A stretch of DNA of 35,084 nucleotides from CAMAVH01 sp964628235 (lineage in GTDB: Bacteria; Pseudomonadota; Alphaproteobacteria; SMXQ01), in assembly GCA_964628235.1 (NCBI GenBank), contig CAZVLU010000037.1, forward strand, positions 1 to 35,084, in the 5' to 3' direction. A program made the translations under genes and the position numbers. Shown here one piece after another: positions 28,059-35,084 of the stretch. Under the pieces are notes generated by a model. The model was not told the DNA's origin, made no database searches, and worked only from the letters and a program-made list of their open reading frames with translations. The first letter of the stretch is position 1. Every line of letters starts with the position of its first letter.

Positions 28059-28526
28059 ATGTCGCGTGGCATCGTCGCGGCCGCTGTTTTGGCGCTTGCC
28101 GGAGCCGCCTCTCTCGCCGGAGCCGAACCGGCTGCGGCCGACAGTTTTAGCTTCGGCTACAGCAGCGGTTATCATGGCCGCCCGGGACCCGGCTGGGACC
28201 GCAACCGCCATGTCTACCGGCCGCCGCCACGCGTCGTCTATAACGCCCCGCCGCCGCGCTACTACCATCGCCCGCCGCCCCGGGTGATCTACGCCCAGCC
28301 GCAGGTGATCTACCGTTCGGCGCCACCGACCGTGATTTACGCCGACCCACCGCCGGTGATCTACGCGCCGCCGGTGGTCGCCAATAACGTGCTGCCGGGC
28401 GGCCCGCTGCATCAGGGGCAATATTGCCGGGAATATCAGTCGAGTTCGGTGGTCGGCGGCAAACAGGTCTATTCTTACGGCACCGCCTGCCAACAGCCTG
28501 ATGGCTCCTGGCGCATCGTCCAATAG
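28059..28526 (+). CDS. Secreted proline/tyrosine-rich envelope protein, surface-antigen-like
   Basis: 155 residues with ribosome site ggaggg 7 bases ahead. Signal peptide with a cut near AAA (residue 27). The middle (about 54-109) is a low-complexity stretch of PPPR, VIY and YAPP units. The last ~35 residues (GQYCREYQSSSVVGG and YGTACQQPDGSWRIV, two cysteines) resemble the C-terminal domain of the 17 kDa surface antigen/RT0821-Lpp0805 group. Probably periplasmic or outer-membrane associated, with a disulfide. Role unknown. A strong terminator follows. Confidence 0.75.
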   Translation: MSRGIVAAAVLALAGAASLAGAEPAAADSFSFGYSSGYHGRPGPGWDRNRHVYRPPPRVVYNAPPPRYYHRPPPRVIYAQPQVIYRSAPPTVIYADPPPVIYAPPVVANNVLPGGPLHQGQYCREYQSSSVVGGKQVYSYGTACQQPDGSWRIVQ

Positions 28527-28557
28527 GGCGCATCGTTCAGTAGGGCGAAACATCTTT

Positions 28558-28600
28558 GAGACGGGCGTCGCTGGCCAAAGCGACGCCCGTCTCATTTTTT
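28558..28600 (+). terminator. Intrinsic terminator after the envelope protein
   Basis: Perfect 15-base stem gagacgggcgtcgct with its complement (28558-28572 and 28579-28593), six-base loop, then atttttt. Confidence 0.93.
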
Positions 28601-28688
28601 CGCCAGGCCCCCCGCCGACTCTGGGCTTCGCCGACCCTCATGCTATAGATCGATCAAAGCATATGGATCGCGCAGGGGATTGAGCGGC

Positions 28689-30323
28689 ATGAGCACGGCC
28701 AAGGGCTACGATTACATCATCATCGGCGCGGGATCCGCCGGCTGCGTCTTGGCCAACCGCCTGAGCGAAGACCCCGCCTGCCGCGTGCTGCTGCTCGAAG
28801 CCGGCGGCCGCGACCTCGACCCGCTGATCCATATCCCGCTCGGCATCGGCAAGATGCACGAATACGGCCTGCACGATTGGCATTACGAAACCGAGCCCGA
28901 CCCGGCGCTCAACAACCGCAAGGTCGACGCCAAGCGCGGCAAGGTGCTCGGCGGCTCGTCGTCGGTCAACGTCATGGCCTACACGCGCGGCAATCGCGGC
29001 GACTACGACCGCTGGGCGCAAAAGGGCGTGCTCGGCTGGTCCTACCATGAGGTGCTGCCCTACTTCCGCCGCTGCGAACATTGGGAAGGCGGCGACGACC
29101 CCTATCGCGGCGGCTCGGGGCCGCTGCATACCGAATTCGCCAAAACCAGAGACCCGCTGTACGACGCCTGGATCAAGGCCGGCGAAGCCAACGGCTTCCC
29201 GCACACCAAGGACTACAACGGCCTCCAGCAAGAAGGCTTCGGCCGCAGCCAATACACCATCAAGAATGGCCGGCGCTGCTCCTCCGCCGTCGCCTTCCTC
29301 AAGCCGGCGATGAGCCGCCCGAACCTGACCGTCATCACCCGCGCGCTGACCAGCCGCGTGCTGCTGAAAGGCACGCGCGCCACCGGCGTCGAATATATCA
29401 AGGGCAACGAGGTGATCCGCGTCGCGGCCGACCGCGAGGTGATCGTCTCGGGCGGCACCTTCAACAGCCCGCAAATCCTCAAACTGTCGGGCATCGGCCC
29501 GGCCGACGAGCTGCGCGAATTCGGCATCCAGCCGGTGCTCGACCTGCCGGTCGGCAAGAATCTGCAAGACCATCTCGCCACGGTGATCTTCTGGACGCGG
29601 CCGCAGAACACCAGCCTGTTCCGCGAGAACATGCGCTTCGACCGCATGGCCTTCAACATGCTGCGCGCCTACTTCACCGGCACCGGTCCCGCGACCGTGG
29701 TGCCGGGCGGCTTGCACGCCTTCATCAAGACGCGCCCGGAAATCGCGGTGCCCGATATCGAATTCATGTTCCGCGGCCTGCCGCACGACGCCCATCTGTG
29801 GTTTCCCGGCATCAAGAAAGCCTATCTCGACGGCTACGGCATCCGCCCGACCCTGCTCCACCCCGACAGCCGCGGCGAGATCCTGCTGCGCTCGGCAGAC
29901 CCGAAGGACCCGCCGCGCATCGTCTATAACTTCTTCACCGCGCCGAACGATCTGCCGACCTTCCGCCAGGGCTTCAAGTTGGCGCGCGAAGTCGGCAACC
30001 ACGCCGCCCTCGCCGGCTTTCGCGGCGAAGAGCGCAGGCCCGGCGTGAAGGTGCAGACCGACGCCGAGATCGACCAATTCCTGAAAAGCACGGCGATCAC
30101 GGCGCACCATCCCGCCGGCACCTGCGCCATGGGCATCGGCCCCGACGCGGTGCTCGATCCGCAGATGAAGGTGCGCGGCATGGAAGGCTTGCGCGTCGTC
30201 GACGCCTCGGCGATGCCCGATATGGTCTCTGCGCATATCAACGCCTGCGTGCTGATGATGGCGGAAAAAGCTTCCGACCTGATTCGCGGCAAGCCGCCGC
30301 TGCCGGCCTCGACGGCGCCTTAA
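28689..30323 (+). CDS. GMC-family FAD oxidoreductase (choline dehydrogenase-like)
   Basis: 544 residues from ATG 28689, with agggga 9 bases ahead; an in-frame TTG at 28680 is too close to that site. FAD-binding YIIIGAGSAGCVLANRL (9-25), the second flavin motif GGSSSVNVMAYTRG, and C-terminal HHPAGTCAMG with SAHINACVLMMAEKASD, which holds the catalytic His and partner residue. Oxidises an alcohol group and passes electrons to a quinone or other carrier. BetA and AlkJ belong to this group. The substrate cannot be told. Convergent with the SemiSWEET gene, 6 bases apart. Confidence 0.92.
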   Translation: MSTAKGYDYIIIGAGSAGCVLANRLSEDPACRVLLLEAGGRDLDPLIHIPLGIGKMHEYGLHDWHYETEPDPALNNRKVDAKRGKVLGGSSSVNVMAYTRGNRGDYDRWAQKGVLGWSYHEVLPYFRRCEHWEGGDDPYRGGSGPLHTEFAKTRDPLYDAWIKAGEANGFPHTKDYNGLQQEGFGRSQYTIKNGRRCSSAVAFLKPAMSRPNLTVITRALTSRVLLKGTRATGVEYIKGNEVIRVAADREVIVSGGTFNSPQILKLSGIGPADELREFGIQPVLDLPVGKNLQDHLATVIFWTRPQNTSLFRENMRFDRMAFNMLRAYFTGTGPATVVPGGLHAFIKTRPEIAVPDIEFMFRGLPHDAHLWFPGIKKAYLDGYGIRPTLLHPDSRGEILLRSADPKDPPRIVYNFFTAPNDLPTFRQGFKLAREVGNHAALAGFRGEERRPGVKVQTDAEIDQFLKSTAITAHHPAGTCAMGIGPDAVLDPQMKVRGMEGLRVVDASAMPDMVSAHINACVLMMAEKASDLIRGKPPLPASTAP

Positions 30324-30329
30324 AGAACG

Positions 30330-30626
30330 CTAAGCGTCAGGATCCAGGACGTCGGCGACCTTGTCGCGCTTGGGCGGCGGCAGCAGCTTCATCGTCAGGA
30401 TGAAACCCGACAGCGCCAAACAGATGCTGTTGGTGACGATGAGCGGCCATTGGCCAAGCAACAGGCCATAGCCCGTCCACAGCGCGAAGCCGATCACGGT
30501 GATGGCGTACATCGGCGCCGAGATGGCGTCGGTGTCGCGCGTGCGGATGATCTTCCAGGCTTGCGGCGTGAAGCTGACGGTCGAGGCGATGGCGGCGAGC
30601 GTGCCGATGATCGTGACGAGGTCCAA
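30330..30626 (-). CDS. SemiSWEET sugar transporter
   Basis: 98 residues, three predicted transmembrane helices, one triple-helix bundle that dimerises. The PQ motif is SFTPQAW (18-24), with N66 in the third helix as in the sugar pocket of bacterial SemiSWEETs. Family members move small sugars down a gradient. Starts MDLVTIIGTLAAIAST. A charged tail (PPPKRDKVADVLDPDA) ends the protein. It is the only gene on this strand between two terminators, convergent with the GMC gene. Confidence 0.9.
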   Translation of the reverse strand: MDLVTIIGTLAAIASTVSFTPQAWKIIRTRDTDAISAPMYAITVIGFALWTGYGLLLGQWPLIVTNSICLALSGFILTMKLLPPPKRDKVADVLDPDA

Positions 30627-30651
30627 AGCGTCTCCTCACAGTGCGGACATG

Positions 30652-30690
30652 AAAAAAGGCGGCCGCGCCGGGGGGCACGACCGCCTTTTT
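30652..30690 (-). terminator. Intrinsic terminator after the BON-domain gene
   Basis: Arms aaaaaggcgg (30653-30662) and ccgccttttt (30681-30690) enclose an 18-base GC-rich loop; T run on the minus strand. It lies 15 bases beyond the stop at 30706. Confidence 0.75.
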
Positions 30691-30705
30691 CACCCATTCG
30701 TCTTT

Positions 30706-31017
30706 TTAACGGACGACGAGATCGTTCTTCACCGACTGCACGCCTTCGACCTTGCGGGCGACATCTGTGGCGCGGGTCCGCTCGGCCGACGAATCGACGA
30801 AGCCGCTGAGCTGGACGGTGCGGTTGAAAGTCTCGACGCTGATCTGGCGGAGCTTCAGGTTGTCGTCGGCGACGATCGCGGCGCGCACCTTGGTGCTGAT
30901 CGACGCGTCATCGACATATTGGCCGGCGGTCTGGCGGCCTTCGATCGCCGCGCAAGCGGGCACGGTGGCCGCGAGGGCGAGGGCGACGAAAACGGACTTG
31001 AAAATCTTGGTCTGCAT
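30706..31017 (-). CDS. Small BON-domain envelope protein, probable lipoprotein
   Basis: 103 residues from ATG 31017. A hydrophobic signal ends VPAC (C22), a slightly imperfect lipobox, followed by AAIEGRQTAGQYVDDASISTKVRAAI. The rest is a single BON domain (V-K-N-D-L-V end). BON domains bind phospholipid or help stabilise the outer membrane under osmotic stress. The match to short lipid-anchored YtfJ/OsmY-like proteins is good. Whether it is lipidated or simply cleaved is unsure. Confidence 0.82.
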   Translation of the reverse strand: MQTKIFKSVFVALALAATVPACAAIEGRQTAGQYVDDASISTKVRAAIVADDNLKLRQISVETFNRTVQLSGFVDSSAERTRATDVARKVEGVQSVKNDLVVR

Positions 31018-31187
31018 GATGAGCACCTTGCGTAAGTGATAGGACGCGGGGACTTCGCGTTGAGGACTTGTTCCATGCAGAGAACGACCCTCCCCCAATG
31101 AAGTTCAATCGGGGAACTGTTATTTTCCTAAGCTAAAGCGTGGATTCAGCAGCCGTTTCAAATCTGCTTGCTCTGGCAGCGGCGCTT

Positions 31188-31574
31188 TTAGGGCAATAGC
31201 CGCGGATTGCGCTCTGAATCGACGGCGACATAGGTGAATAGGCCGCCCGTCACCTTGATCGCTTCCGCGTCGGCGCCCCGCGCGCGGCGCACCCAGCTTT
31301 CGACTTGCACGCTGATCGAGGTGCGCCCGGTCTTGACGATGGTGGCGTAGCACGTCACCTCGTCGCCGATGAACACCGGCTTGTGGAAGGTCATCTCGGT
31401 GACGGCGATGGTGACGACGCGCCCGCCCGCTCGCCGCGTGGCGATGCTGCTGCCGGCCAAATCCATCTGCGACAAGAGCCAGCCGCCGAAGATGTCGCCG
31501 TGCGGATTGGCGTCCGCCGGCATGGCGATGGCGCGCAAAGCGGGCTCGGCGCGCGAAAGCGGGTTGTCCGTCAT
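31188..31574 (-). CDS. Acyl-CoA thioesterase, YciA-like hotdog fold
   Basis: 128 residues from ATG 31574; ggagg lies 8 bases before it, while the ATG at 31580 is just 2 bases away. N23 of the NPHGDIFGG segment and D38 of SQMDLAGS are the hotdog catalytic pair in the acyl-CoA thioesterase subfamily with YciA. Splits acyl-CoA to free acid and CoA. Single-domain, probably hexamer. Transcribed alone. Confidence 0.88.
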   Translation of the reverse strand: MTDNPLSRAEPALRAIAMPADANPHGDIFGGWLLSQMDLAGSSIATRRAGGRVVTIAVTEMTFHKPVFIGDEVTCYATIVKTGRTSISVQVESWVRRARGADAEAIKVTGGLFTYVAVDSERNPRLLP

Positions 31575-31640
31575 GCTCATGTCCTCCGGGCGGAGATATG
31601 ACGTTCCGCCAGGAGGGCATTGTGCAACAGGACGTAGCGG

Positions 31641-31907
31641 CTATCTATGCCGTCCGTGATTGTGGCCGCGATTATGGTGCTGACGCGGGCCGCCACGACG
31701 ACGATCGTCATCGTCACGATAGCTGAAGCTGAAGCTCTGGTAGGTCGGCCGCGGCGCGGGCGCATAGTAGTAGCCCGGCGAAGAAGAATAATAGCTGGAT
31801 TGCGCCGGATAGTAGCCGACCGGTTCGGTGGCGACGCAGGCCGCAAGGCCCGTCGCCGCAGCGGTCAGGATCGCAATCTTCGCCAGAGCAGAGCGCAAAC
31901 TCATCAT
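31641..31907 (-). CDS. Small Tyr/His-rich lipoprotein
   Basis: 88 residues. Ribosome site ggagg precedes the ATG. The lipobox LAAC gives lipidated C24 after a short hydrophobic signal. The mature part is low-complexity: YYPAQSSYYSSSPGYYYAP, then an acidic RDDDDRRRGG patch and a His/Arg/Asn-rich tail. The tail may bind metal. No known domain. In character it resembles the envelope protein at 28059. Function unknown. Confidence 0.65.
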   Translation of the reverse strand: MMSLRSALAKIAILTAAATGLAACVATEPVGYYPAQSSYYSSSPGYYYAPAPRPTYQSFSFSYRDDDDRRRGGPRQHHNRGHNHGRHR

Positions 31908-32049
31908 CTTGAACCTCCCAAGGCATCTCTCGCGGATGCCTGACCATGGTTCGACGCCGGAGCGACGGACGGGCGGCGAATGGGAGGAAGTCTAGAAAGC
32001 GATCAAGGCGGGATTGTGCCGAGGGTGTGGCGGAGTGAAGAAAAATCTA

Positions 32050-32907
32050 TCACATAGATTCTCGCACTTGCATCTCGATGCGCAAGCCAGCCTTTGCGGC
32101 CATATTTACAAGAGCATCAAGACCAAATAAATCCGCCTTGCCTCGTGTCAAATCAGAAATACGCGGTTGCGTAACCCCGAATAATTTCGCGGCCTCAGAC
32201 TGACTTAAATGAGCGCGAGAAATGTGCTCCTTAAGCGCCGACATAAGCTCCGAGCGCAACTTCATACTTTCAACATTAGTTACATCGTCATACTGCGCTT
32301 CCATAAATCCGATGCTTCCATCTTGTCCTGAAGACGGCATTTCCTTGCTAATGATATCAAGCGCGAACTGCTCCTGCCCAATACCTGCAATTTTTGATGA
32401 AAGTTGAATCTTGTCTTCGGCATGTAAGCGGGCATTAGGCGTCATAAATGTGAGCAGACGATCTAAGCCCGCTTTGTCAGATACAGTTATGAAGTCTTTT
32501 TTCTTATTAACAAAAACGACCGTTTTTTTCTTTTTCTTTAAAAGCTCAATTACGTTGCTGAGCGTTCCGGTGCTTTTGCAGTCCCATATCATCAATCCGT
32601 AATTGCTGTCCTGAGCCATCTCCAAGTCTTTTGCGGTGAAGTAGGCTCGACTTCCAGCCTTTGCCTTGGAAAAAACTTTATGGACTGGCCACTCAGCGAC
32701 ATTGTTTCTTGGAACCTCGCCAGTGCAATACACGATTACTTTTTGGGCTCCATAGTGGTGAAGACATTTTTGTATAGATGTATCGGCACCATCGGCGTCT
32801 CCGACCACTACATCAAGTTCCGAAGATACTATTCTGCCGATTCTCTCTTGCACCTTCTGATGCAGATGACTGATGGATATCGAGCCAGCGATAAAGACGG
32901 TCGTCAT
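32050..32907 (-). CDS. SLOG-domain / XRE-type HTH fusion protein
   Basis: 285 residues. N-terminal part (about 1-155) is a SLOG-type Rossmann domain: strand VFIAG, then VVVGDADGADT (33-43), the glycine-rich nucleotide loop, CTGEVPRNN, and the later GLMIWDCKSTGT (104-115). SLOG domains bind or process nucleotide signals, and several serve prokaryotic conflict systems. The C-terminal part (about 215-281) is a helix-turn-helix of the HTH_37/HigA-antitoxin kind: SQSEAAKLFGVTQPRISDLTRGK. No toxin lies next to it. It starts 3 bases after the ComF-like gene. Local DNA is AT-rich (a 60-base line at 32461-32520 has 21 G+C). Domain calls are by eye. Confidence 0.72.
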   Translation of the reverse strand: MTTVFIAGSISISHLHQKVQERIGRIVSSELDVVVGDADGADTSIQKCLHHYGAQKVIVYCTGEVPRNNVAEWPVHKVFSKAKAGSRAYFTAKDLEMAQDSNYGLMIWDCKSTGTLSNVIELLKKKKKTVVFVNKKKDFITVSDKAGLDRLLTFMTPNARLHAEDKIQLSSKIAGIGQEQFALDIISKEMPSSGQDGSIGFMEAQYDDVTNVESMKLRSELMSALKEHISRAHLSQSEAAKLFGVTQPRISDLTRGKADLFGLDALVNMAAKAGLRIEMQVRESM

Positions 32908-32910
32908 GTC

Positions 32911-33501
32911 TCATTTCCACGTTATCGAAGCGGCATATACGCGACTTATTTTTTTATAAGTCTTCAGCGTTTTACACACTGCATCCATAGTCGCTCCAGT
33001 ATCGAATAGGTCATCTAACAGAAGGGCATTCCAACAGCCCTCATTCGTAATACTGGGATTAATACTAAATCGACCATTTAATGCCGCATCCTTTTCGGCG
33101 CGGGTATTCAAGTTCTTTAGTTGTGGACTACCTTGGGGTACAGTCGCACTCACGATAATATCTTCGAACACAGGTATATTGGTAAGGCGACCAAGTTCTT
33201 TAGCGATTTCGCTAACTGGTTGCCGAACGCGTGCGGTAGACGCCGGCATCGGAATAATTAAACCAATTTTTCCGAATAAAGGGAGAAGAGTATGTTGAAC
33301 TTGAATCGCAAGAGGCGCGACTTGGTTCCAATCGCCTCGGTACTTAAGTTGATAAAGGGCCTCTCCTGGTTCCGAACGCTTAGTATCGAACCGGGCATGT
33401 CCGTATTCATCCTCTCCAAGATAGACGCTTGATAGAGTGTGCTTATGTAAGGCGTATCCACTGTCCCAACTGCCGTCGAGTTTTCTGACTTGGACTTGCA
33501 T
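32911..33501 (-). CDS. ComF-like phosphoribosyltransferase
   Basis: 196 residues from ATG 33501 (gggaggg about 11 bases ahead); a TTG at 33534 would add 11 residues. The PRPP-binding motif is LLLDDLFDTGAT (160-171), and the LIIPMPASTARVRQP stretch (81-95) corresponds to the ComF PVP..R..R segment. ComF proteins carry an N-terminal zinc ribbon; none is here. Instead about 55 residues (DSGYALHKHTLSSVYLGEDEYGHARFDTKRS region) precede the PRTase fold. AT-rich and out of keeping with the chromosome. First gene of a pair with the SLOG-HTH gene, 3 bases apart. Its substrate is unknown. Confidence 0.78.
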   Translation of the reverse strand: MQVQVRKLDGSWDSGYALHKHTLSSVYLGEDEYGHARFDTKRSEPGEALYQLKYRGDWNQVAPLAIQVQHTLLPLFGKIGLIIPMPASTARVRQPVSEIAKELGRLTNIPVFEDIIVSATVPQGSPQLKNLNTRAEKDAALNGRFSINPSITNEGCWNALLLDDLFDTGATMDAVCKTLKTYKKISRVYAASITWK

Positions 33502-33558
33502 ACCGGGAAATTCCCTCCCACTTTTGTATGGCAATACCAGAACTTAAAGCGCGAGACA

Positions 33559-33580
33559 GTTATACAATATTTTATATAAC
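33559..33580. promoter_or_regulatory. Inverted repeat in the ComF/SLOG-HTH promoter
   Basis: GTTATA (33559-33564) and TATAAC (33575-33580) around a 10-base AT-rich centre, about 58 bases before the ComF-like start. It overlaps the best place for a -10/-35 pair, and may be the operator for the HTH domain of the second gene. Confidence 0.35.
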
Positions 33581-33623
33581 AAGAAATTTGTAATGCTAAA
33601 TGTATCAGTAATGGTGACTCCTT

Positions 33624-33644
33624 TTAGAAGTCCCTCTTAGAAGT
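33624..33644. repeat. Tandem direct repeat in the ComF/SLOG-HTH leader
   Basis: ttagaagt occurs twice, 33624-33631 and 33637-33644, 13 bases apart. Lies between the tRNA 3' end and the inverted repeat at 33559. Spacing suggests a protein-binding site rather than an attachment core. Confidence 0.4.
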
Positions 33645-33672
33645 ATCTTTAAATACTGTTTCTAAAATGAAT

Positions 33673-33749
<77 letters not shown>

Positions 33750-33775
33750 TCACCGAGGAAACAACGCTCGGCAGT

Positions 33776-33796
33776 CCGGCGCGCAGCACGCGCCGG
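33776..33796. terminator. GC-rich hairpin after the NDUFS4-like gene
   Basis: Perfect 8-base stem ccggcgcg / cgcgccgg (33776-33783, 33789-33796), five-base loop. No T run. It lies between the stop of the NDUFS4-like gene and tRNA-Arg; a weak terminator or processing stem at best. Confidence 0.3.
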
Positions 33797-33822
33797 TTAG
33801 GCCCGTCTGCGCGGCGGTCGAA

Positions 33823-34167
33823 TCAGCGAATTCTATTGAAGGCGAAGTTGGCGGCGTAGCTTTTCAGCTTCATCGTCGCCGTCTTCGGCTCGTCGAGCCG
33901 GTAGGGAATGCCGTGGCGCTTGGCATAGGCCACCGCCTCGTCCTTGCTGTCGAAGCGCAGCTTGACCTGGCCGCGCGTGTCGGGCGAGGAGATCCAGCCC
34001 ATCAGCGGATCATGGCTCTTGGGCGCCGCCGACTCGAACTCGAACAGCCACTTGCGCGTCTGCGCCCTGCCCTGCTGCATGGCGCTGCGGGCCGGACGGT
34101 AGATGCGACCGACCGGGCCGCCTTGGACGGCTTCGGCGGGGTCTGTCGGATGGTCGGTGTGGCTCAC
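33823..34167 (-). CDS. NADH dehydrogenase accessory subunit, NDUFS4-like (ETC complex I)
   Basis: 114 residues from GTG 34167, with gagagag about 5 bases ahead. Open frame continues upstream across the tRNA-Pro gene, so the longer reading is rejected. NDUFS4 (18 kDa) landmarks: RIYRPARSAMQQGRAQTRKW, then DPLMGWISSPDT, LRFDSKDEAVAYAKRHG and PYRLDEP. It is a peripheral complex I subunit at the NADH-binding arm, found in mitochondria and alphaproteobacteria. It stands alone between two tRNA genes. Confidence 0.92.
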   Translation of the reverse strand: MSHTDHPTDPAEAVQGGPVGRIYRPARSAMQQGRAQTRKWLFEFESAAPKSHDPLMGWISSPDTRGQVKLRFDSKDEAVAYAKRHGIPYRLDEPKTATMKLKSYAANFAFNRIR

Positions 34168-34337
34168 GGGCGCTCTCTCGGGCTGGGCTGGCAGGATGGG
34201 CTGGCGGGCAGGCCTTGCAGGAGGGATTCGGTATCGCGGCGGGCCCGCAAGGTCAAGGCCGGCGTCCAAAAGCGCCAAAATCGGCTTGTCCTTGCCCTGA
34301 AGGCGGCTCGGCTTTAGGTTCTGCCCGGCATTGCCGA

Positions 34338-34414
34338 CGGGGTGTAGCTCAGCCTGGTAGAGCGCCAGCTTTGGGAGCTGGATGCCGGAGGTTCGAATCC
34401 TCTCGCCCCGACCA
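34338..34414 (+). tRNA. tRNA-Pro (anticodon TGG)
   Basis: Acceptor cggggtg pairs with cgccccg (one G-T). D-loop tagctcagcctgg, anticodon loop tttggga (TGG), T-loop ggttcgaatcc, discriminator A at 34411, encoded CCA 34412-34414. The 3' end points toward the partial lower-GC frame. Confidence 0.97.
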
Positions 34415-34463
34415 TTCTTAATATCGAGAGCCACGCGGCAGACGCAAAACACTAGGTGCAGAC

Positions 34464-35084
34464 TTGGGCGAAGAGCCGAACTTGATCTATTGGTCCGTGA
34501 TCGAGCATCATCGTTGGTGGCTTGCAACCGACGGCCCGAACTTTAAAGAAGTCCAAAGTACTCAAAAAATTGATCTCACGACCGCGACCCGTCTCGTCCG
34601 TGAATACAGCGTGGCCCGCAATATCGGCAAAATAACGGGAGCCACAAGCGACGGGATCAGCGGCCTGCAGTCTTTGATAGACGACATCAACGCCATCACG
34701 GACGAGAAGTGGAACGAAAACCTCCACACCAGGTCAAAAATTGTTCTGGAGATTGCCGATAGTTTCAAAAAAAAGCGGCAGGCATATTCTGCTACACAGC
34801 CCGAAAAAAACAAGAAGGCAAAAATCCATTCTCCTCTCTCCGGGATCACTAAGCTCATATGGTTCAAACGGCCCAGCGGCTGGACGATGTTTGACCAATA
34901 CGCGCGCAAAGGCCTACTCGGAAATAAAAACGATTTCGAATTGTTTTATGAGACTCTAGACAGCCACGATTTTTCTAATCGTGCCGCTATGCTTACCGAG
35001 TTAGCAAAAAACGCCGACATACCGCTCTGGGGCGAGCGGATTATCGATAAGATGTTGATGTTTCGCGCCATGAGGGACGAACCC
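34464..35084 (+). CDS. Partial gene of unknown function, 3' end beyond window
   Basis: An open frame runs without stop from 34422 to the last base; 207 codons are seen from TTG 34464, which has aggtg 5 bases ahead. The first in-frame ATG is far inside, so the start is uncertain (GTG 34497 also possible). Protein seen: WSVIEHHRWWLATDGPNF near the start, a Lys-rich middle (KKKRQAYS, KNKKAK), then LIWFKRPSGWTMFDQYA (about 134-150) with conserved-looking Trp residues. Soluble, mixed helix. Not an integrase by eye. I do not recognise the family. GC is lower than in the chromosome to its left. It begins 50 bases after tRNA-Pro. Confidence 0.55.
   Translation, partial: MGEEPNLIYWSVIEHHRWWLATDGPNFKEVQSTQKIDLTTATRLVREYSVARNIGKITGATSDGISGLQSLIDDINAITDEKWNENLHTRSKIVLEIADSFKKKRQAYSATQPEKNKKAKIHSPLSGITKLIWFKRPSGWTMFDQYARKGLLGNKNDFELFYETLDSHDFSNRAAMLTELAKNADIPLWGERIIDKMLMFRAMRDEP

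Noticed and set aside
28638..30236. 532-codon minus-strand open frame across the GMC gene
   Set aside because: Low-complexity, no domain, lies wholly opposite a clear oxidoreductase.
31980..32050. Attachment-site copy of the tRNA-Arg 3' end at the left edge of the AT-rich cassette
   Set aside because: No recognisable copy of the tRNA tail was found by eye in this stretch; it may lie elsewhere or be lost.
32050..33501. Reading the pair as a classic HigBA toxin-antitoxin system
   Set aside because: The HTH is HigA-like, but the partner is a phosphoribosyltransferase, not a RelE/HigB toxin, and the antitoxin would carry a large SLOG domain.
34168..34527. Longer N-terminus for the NDUFS4-like protein
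   Set aside because: It would read through tRNA-Pro on the other strand and has no homology; the GTG at 34167 with a ribosome site is better.

Overview
The window looks like chromosomal DNA of a high-GC alphaproteobacterium. Three things point there: an NDUFS4-type complex I accessory subunit (33823-34167), a Zur operator of the alphaproteobacterial type, and an orphan TctC-like binding protein beside a UbiD decarboxylase. No genus can be named from sequence alone. Most of the window is ordinary, densely packed chromosome. The last 3 kb changes character and has lower GC.

Layout. 1-80 is a palindromic intergenic repeat. 151-6286 holds a RidA protein with a lysine-rich tail, TypA/BipA, an ABC-F ATPase, a TctC-type binding protein and a 64-residue unknown. 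6553-8628 holds a UbiD decarboxylase and an OsmC peroxidase-like protein. 8825-14727 is a run of plus-strand genes: MFS exporter, Nudix ADP-sugar pyrophosphatase, then a sulfur amino-acid block (cysteine synthase, mercaptopyruvate sulfurtransferase, cystathionine beta-lyase) and a methyltransferase. 14748-16835 is zur-znuC-znuB on the minus strand. It is divergent from hisI across a perfect 15-base Zur-type palindrome, and hisI is followed by a GhrA-like reductase and a glycerophosphodiesterase.

19243-26325 is one minus-strand operon with overlapping or nearly touching genes: binding protein, two Opp/Dpp ATPases, a metallophosphoesterase, a second glycerophosphodiesterase and two permeases. 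The gene content suggests import and hydrolysis of a phosphodiester, in the manner of agrocinopine catabolism. Upstream is a pentapeptide-repeat protein. 28059-31907 holds two small envelope proteins, a GMC oxidoreductase, a SemiSWEET, a BON-domain protein and a YciA-like thioesterase.

32050-33501 is an AT-rich two-gene cassette: a ComF-like phosphoribosyltransferase and a SLOG-HTH fusion. It abuts the 3' end of tRNA-Arg(TCT). A short core segment (the NDUFS4 gene) separates that tRNA from tRNA-Pro(TGG). Beyond the 3' end of tRNA-Pro lies another lower-GC open frame that runs off the window. The cassette is the best candidate here for an undescribed system, and the phosphodiester operon is second.

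No gene-free stretch exceeds about 300 bases. The longest gaps (6287-6552, 27810-28058, 652-849, 8629-8824) hold a terminator, leader DNA or nothing recognisable. No CRISPR array, insertion sequence, integrase or prophage gene was found.
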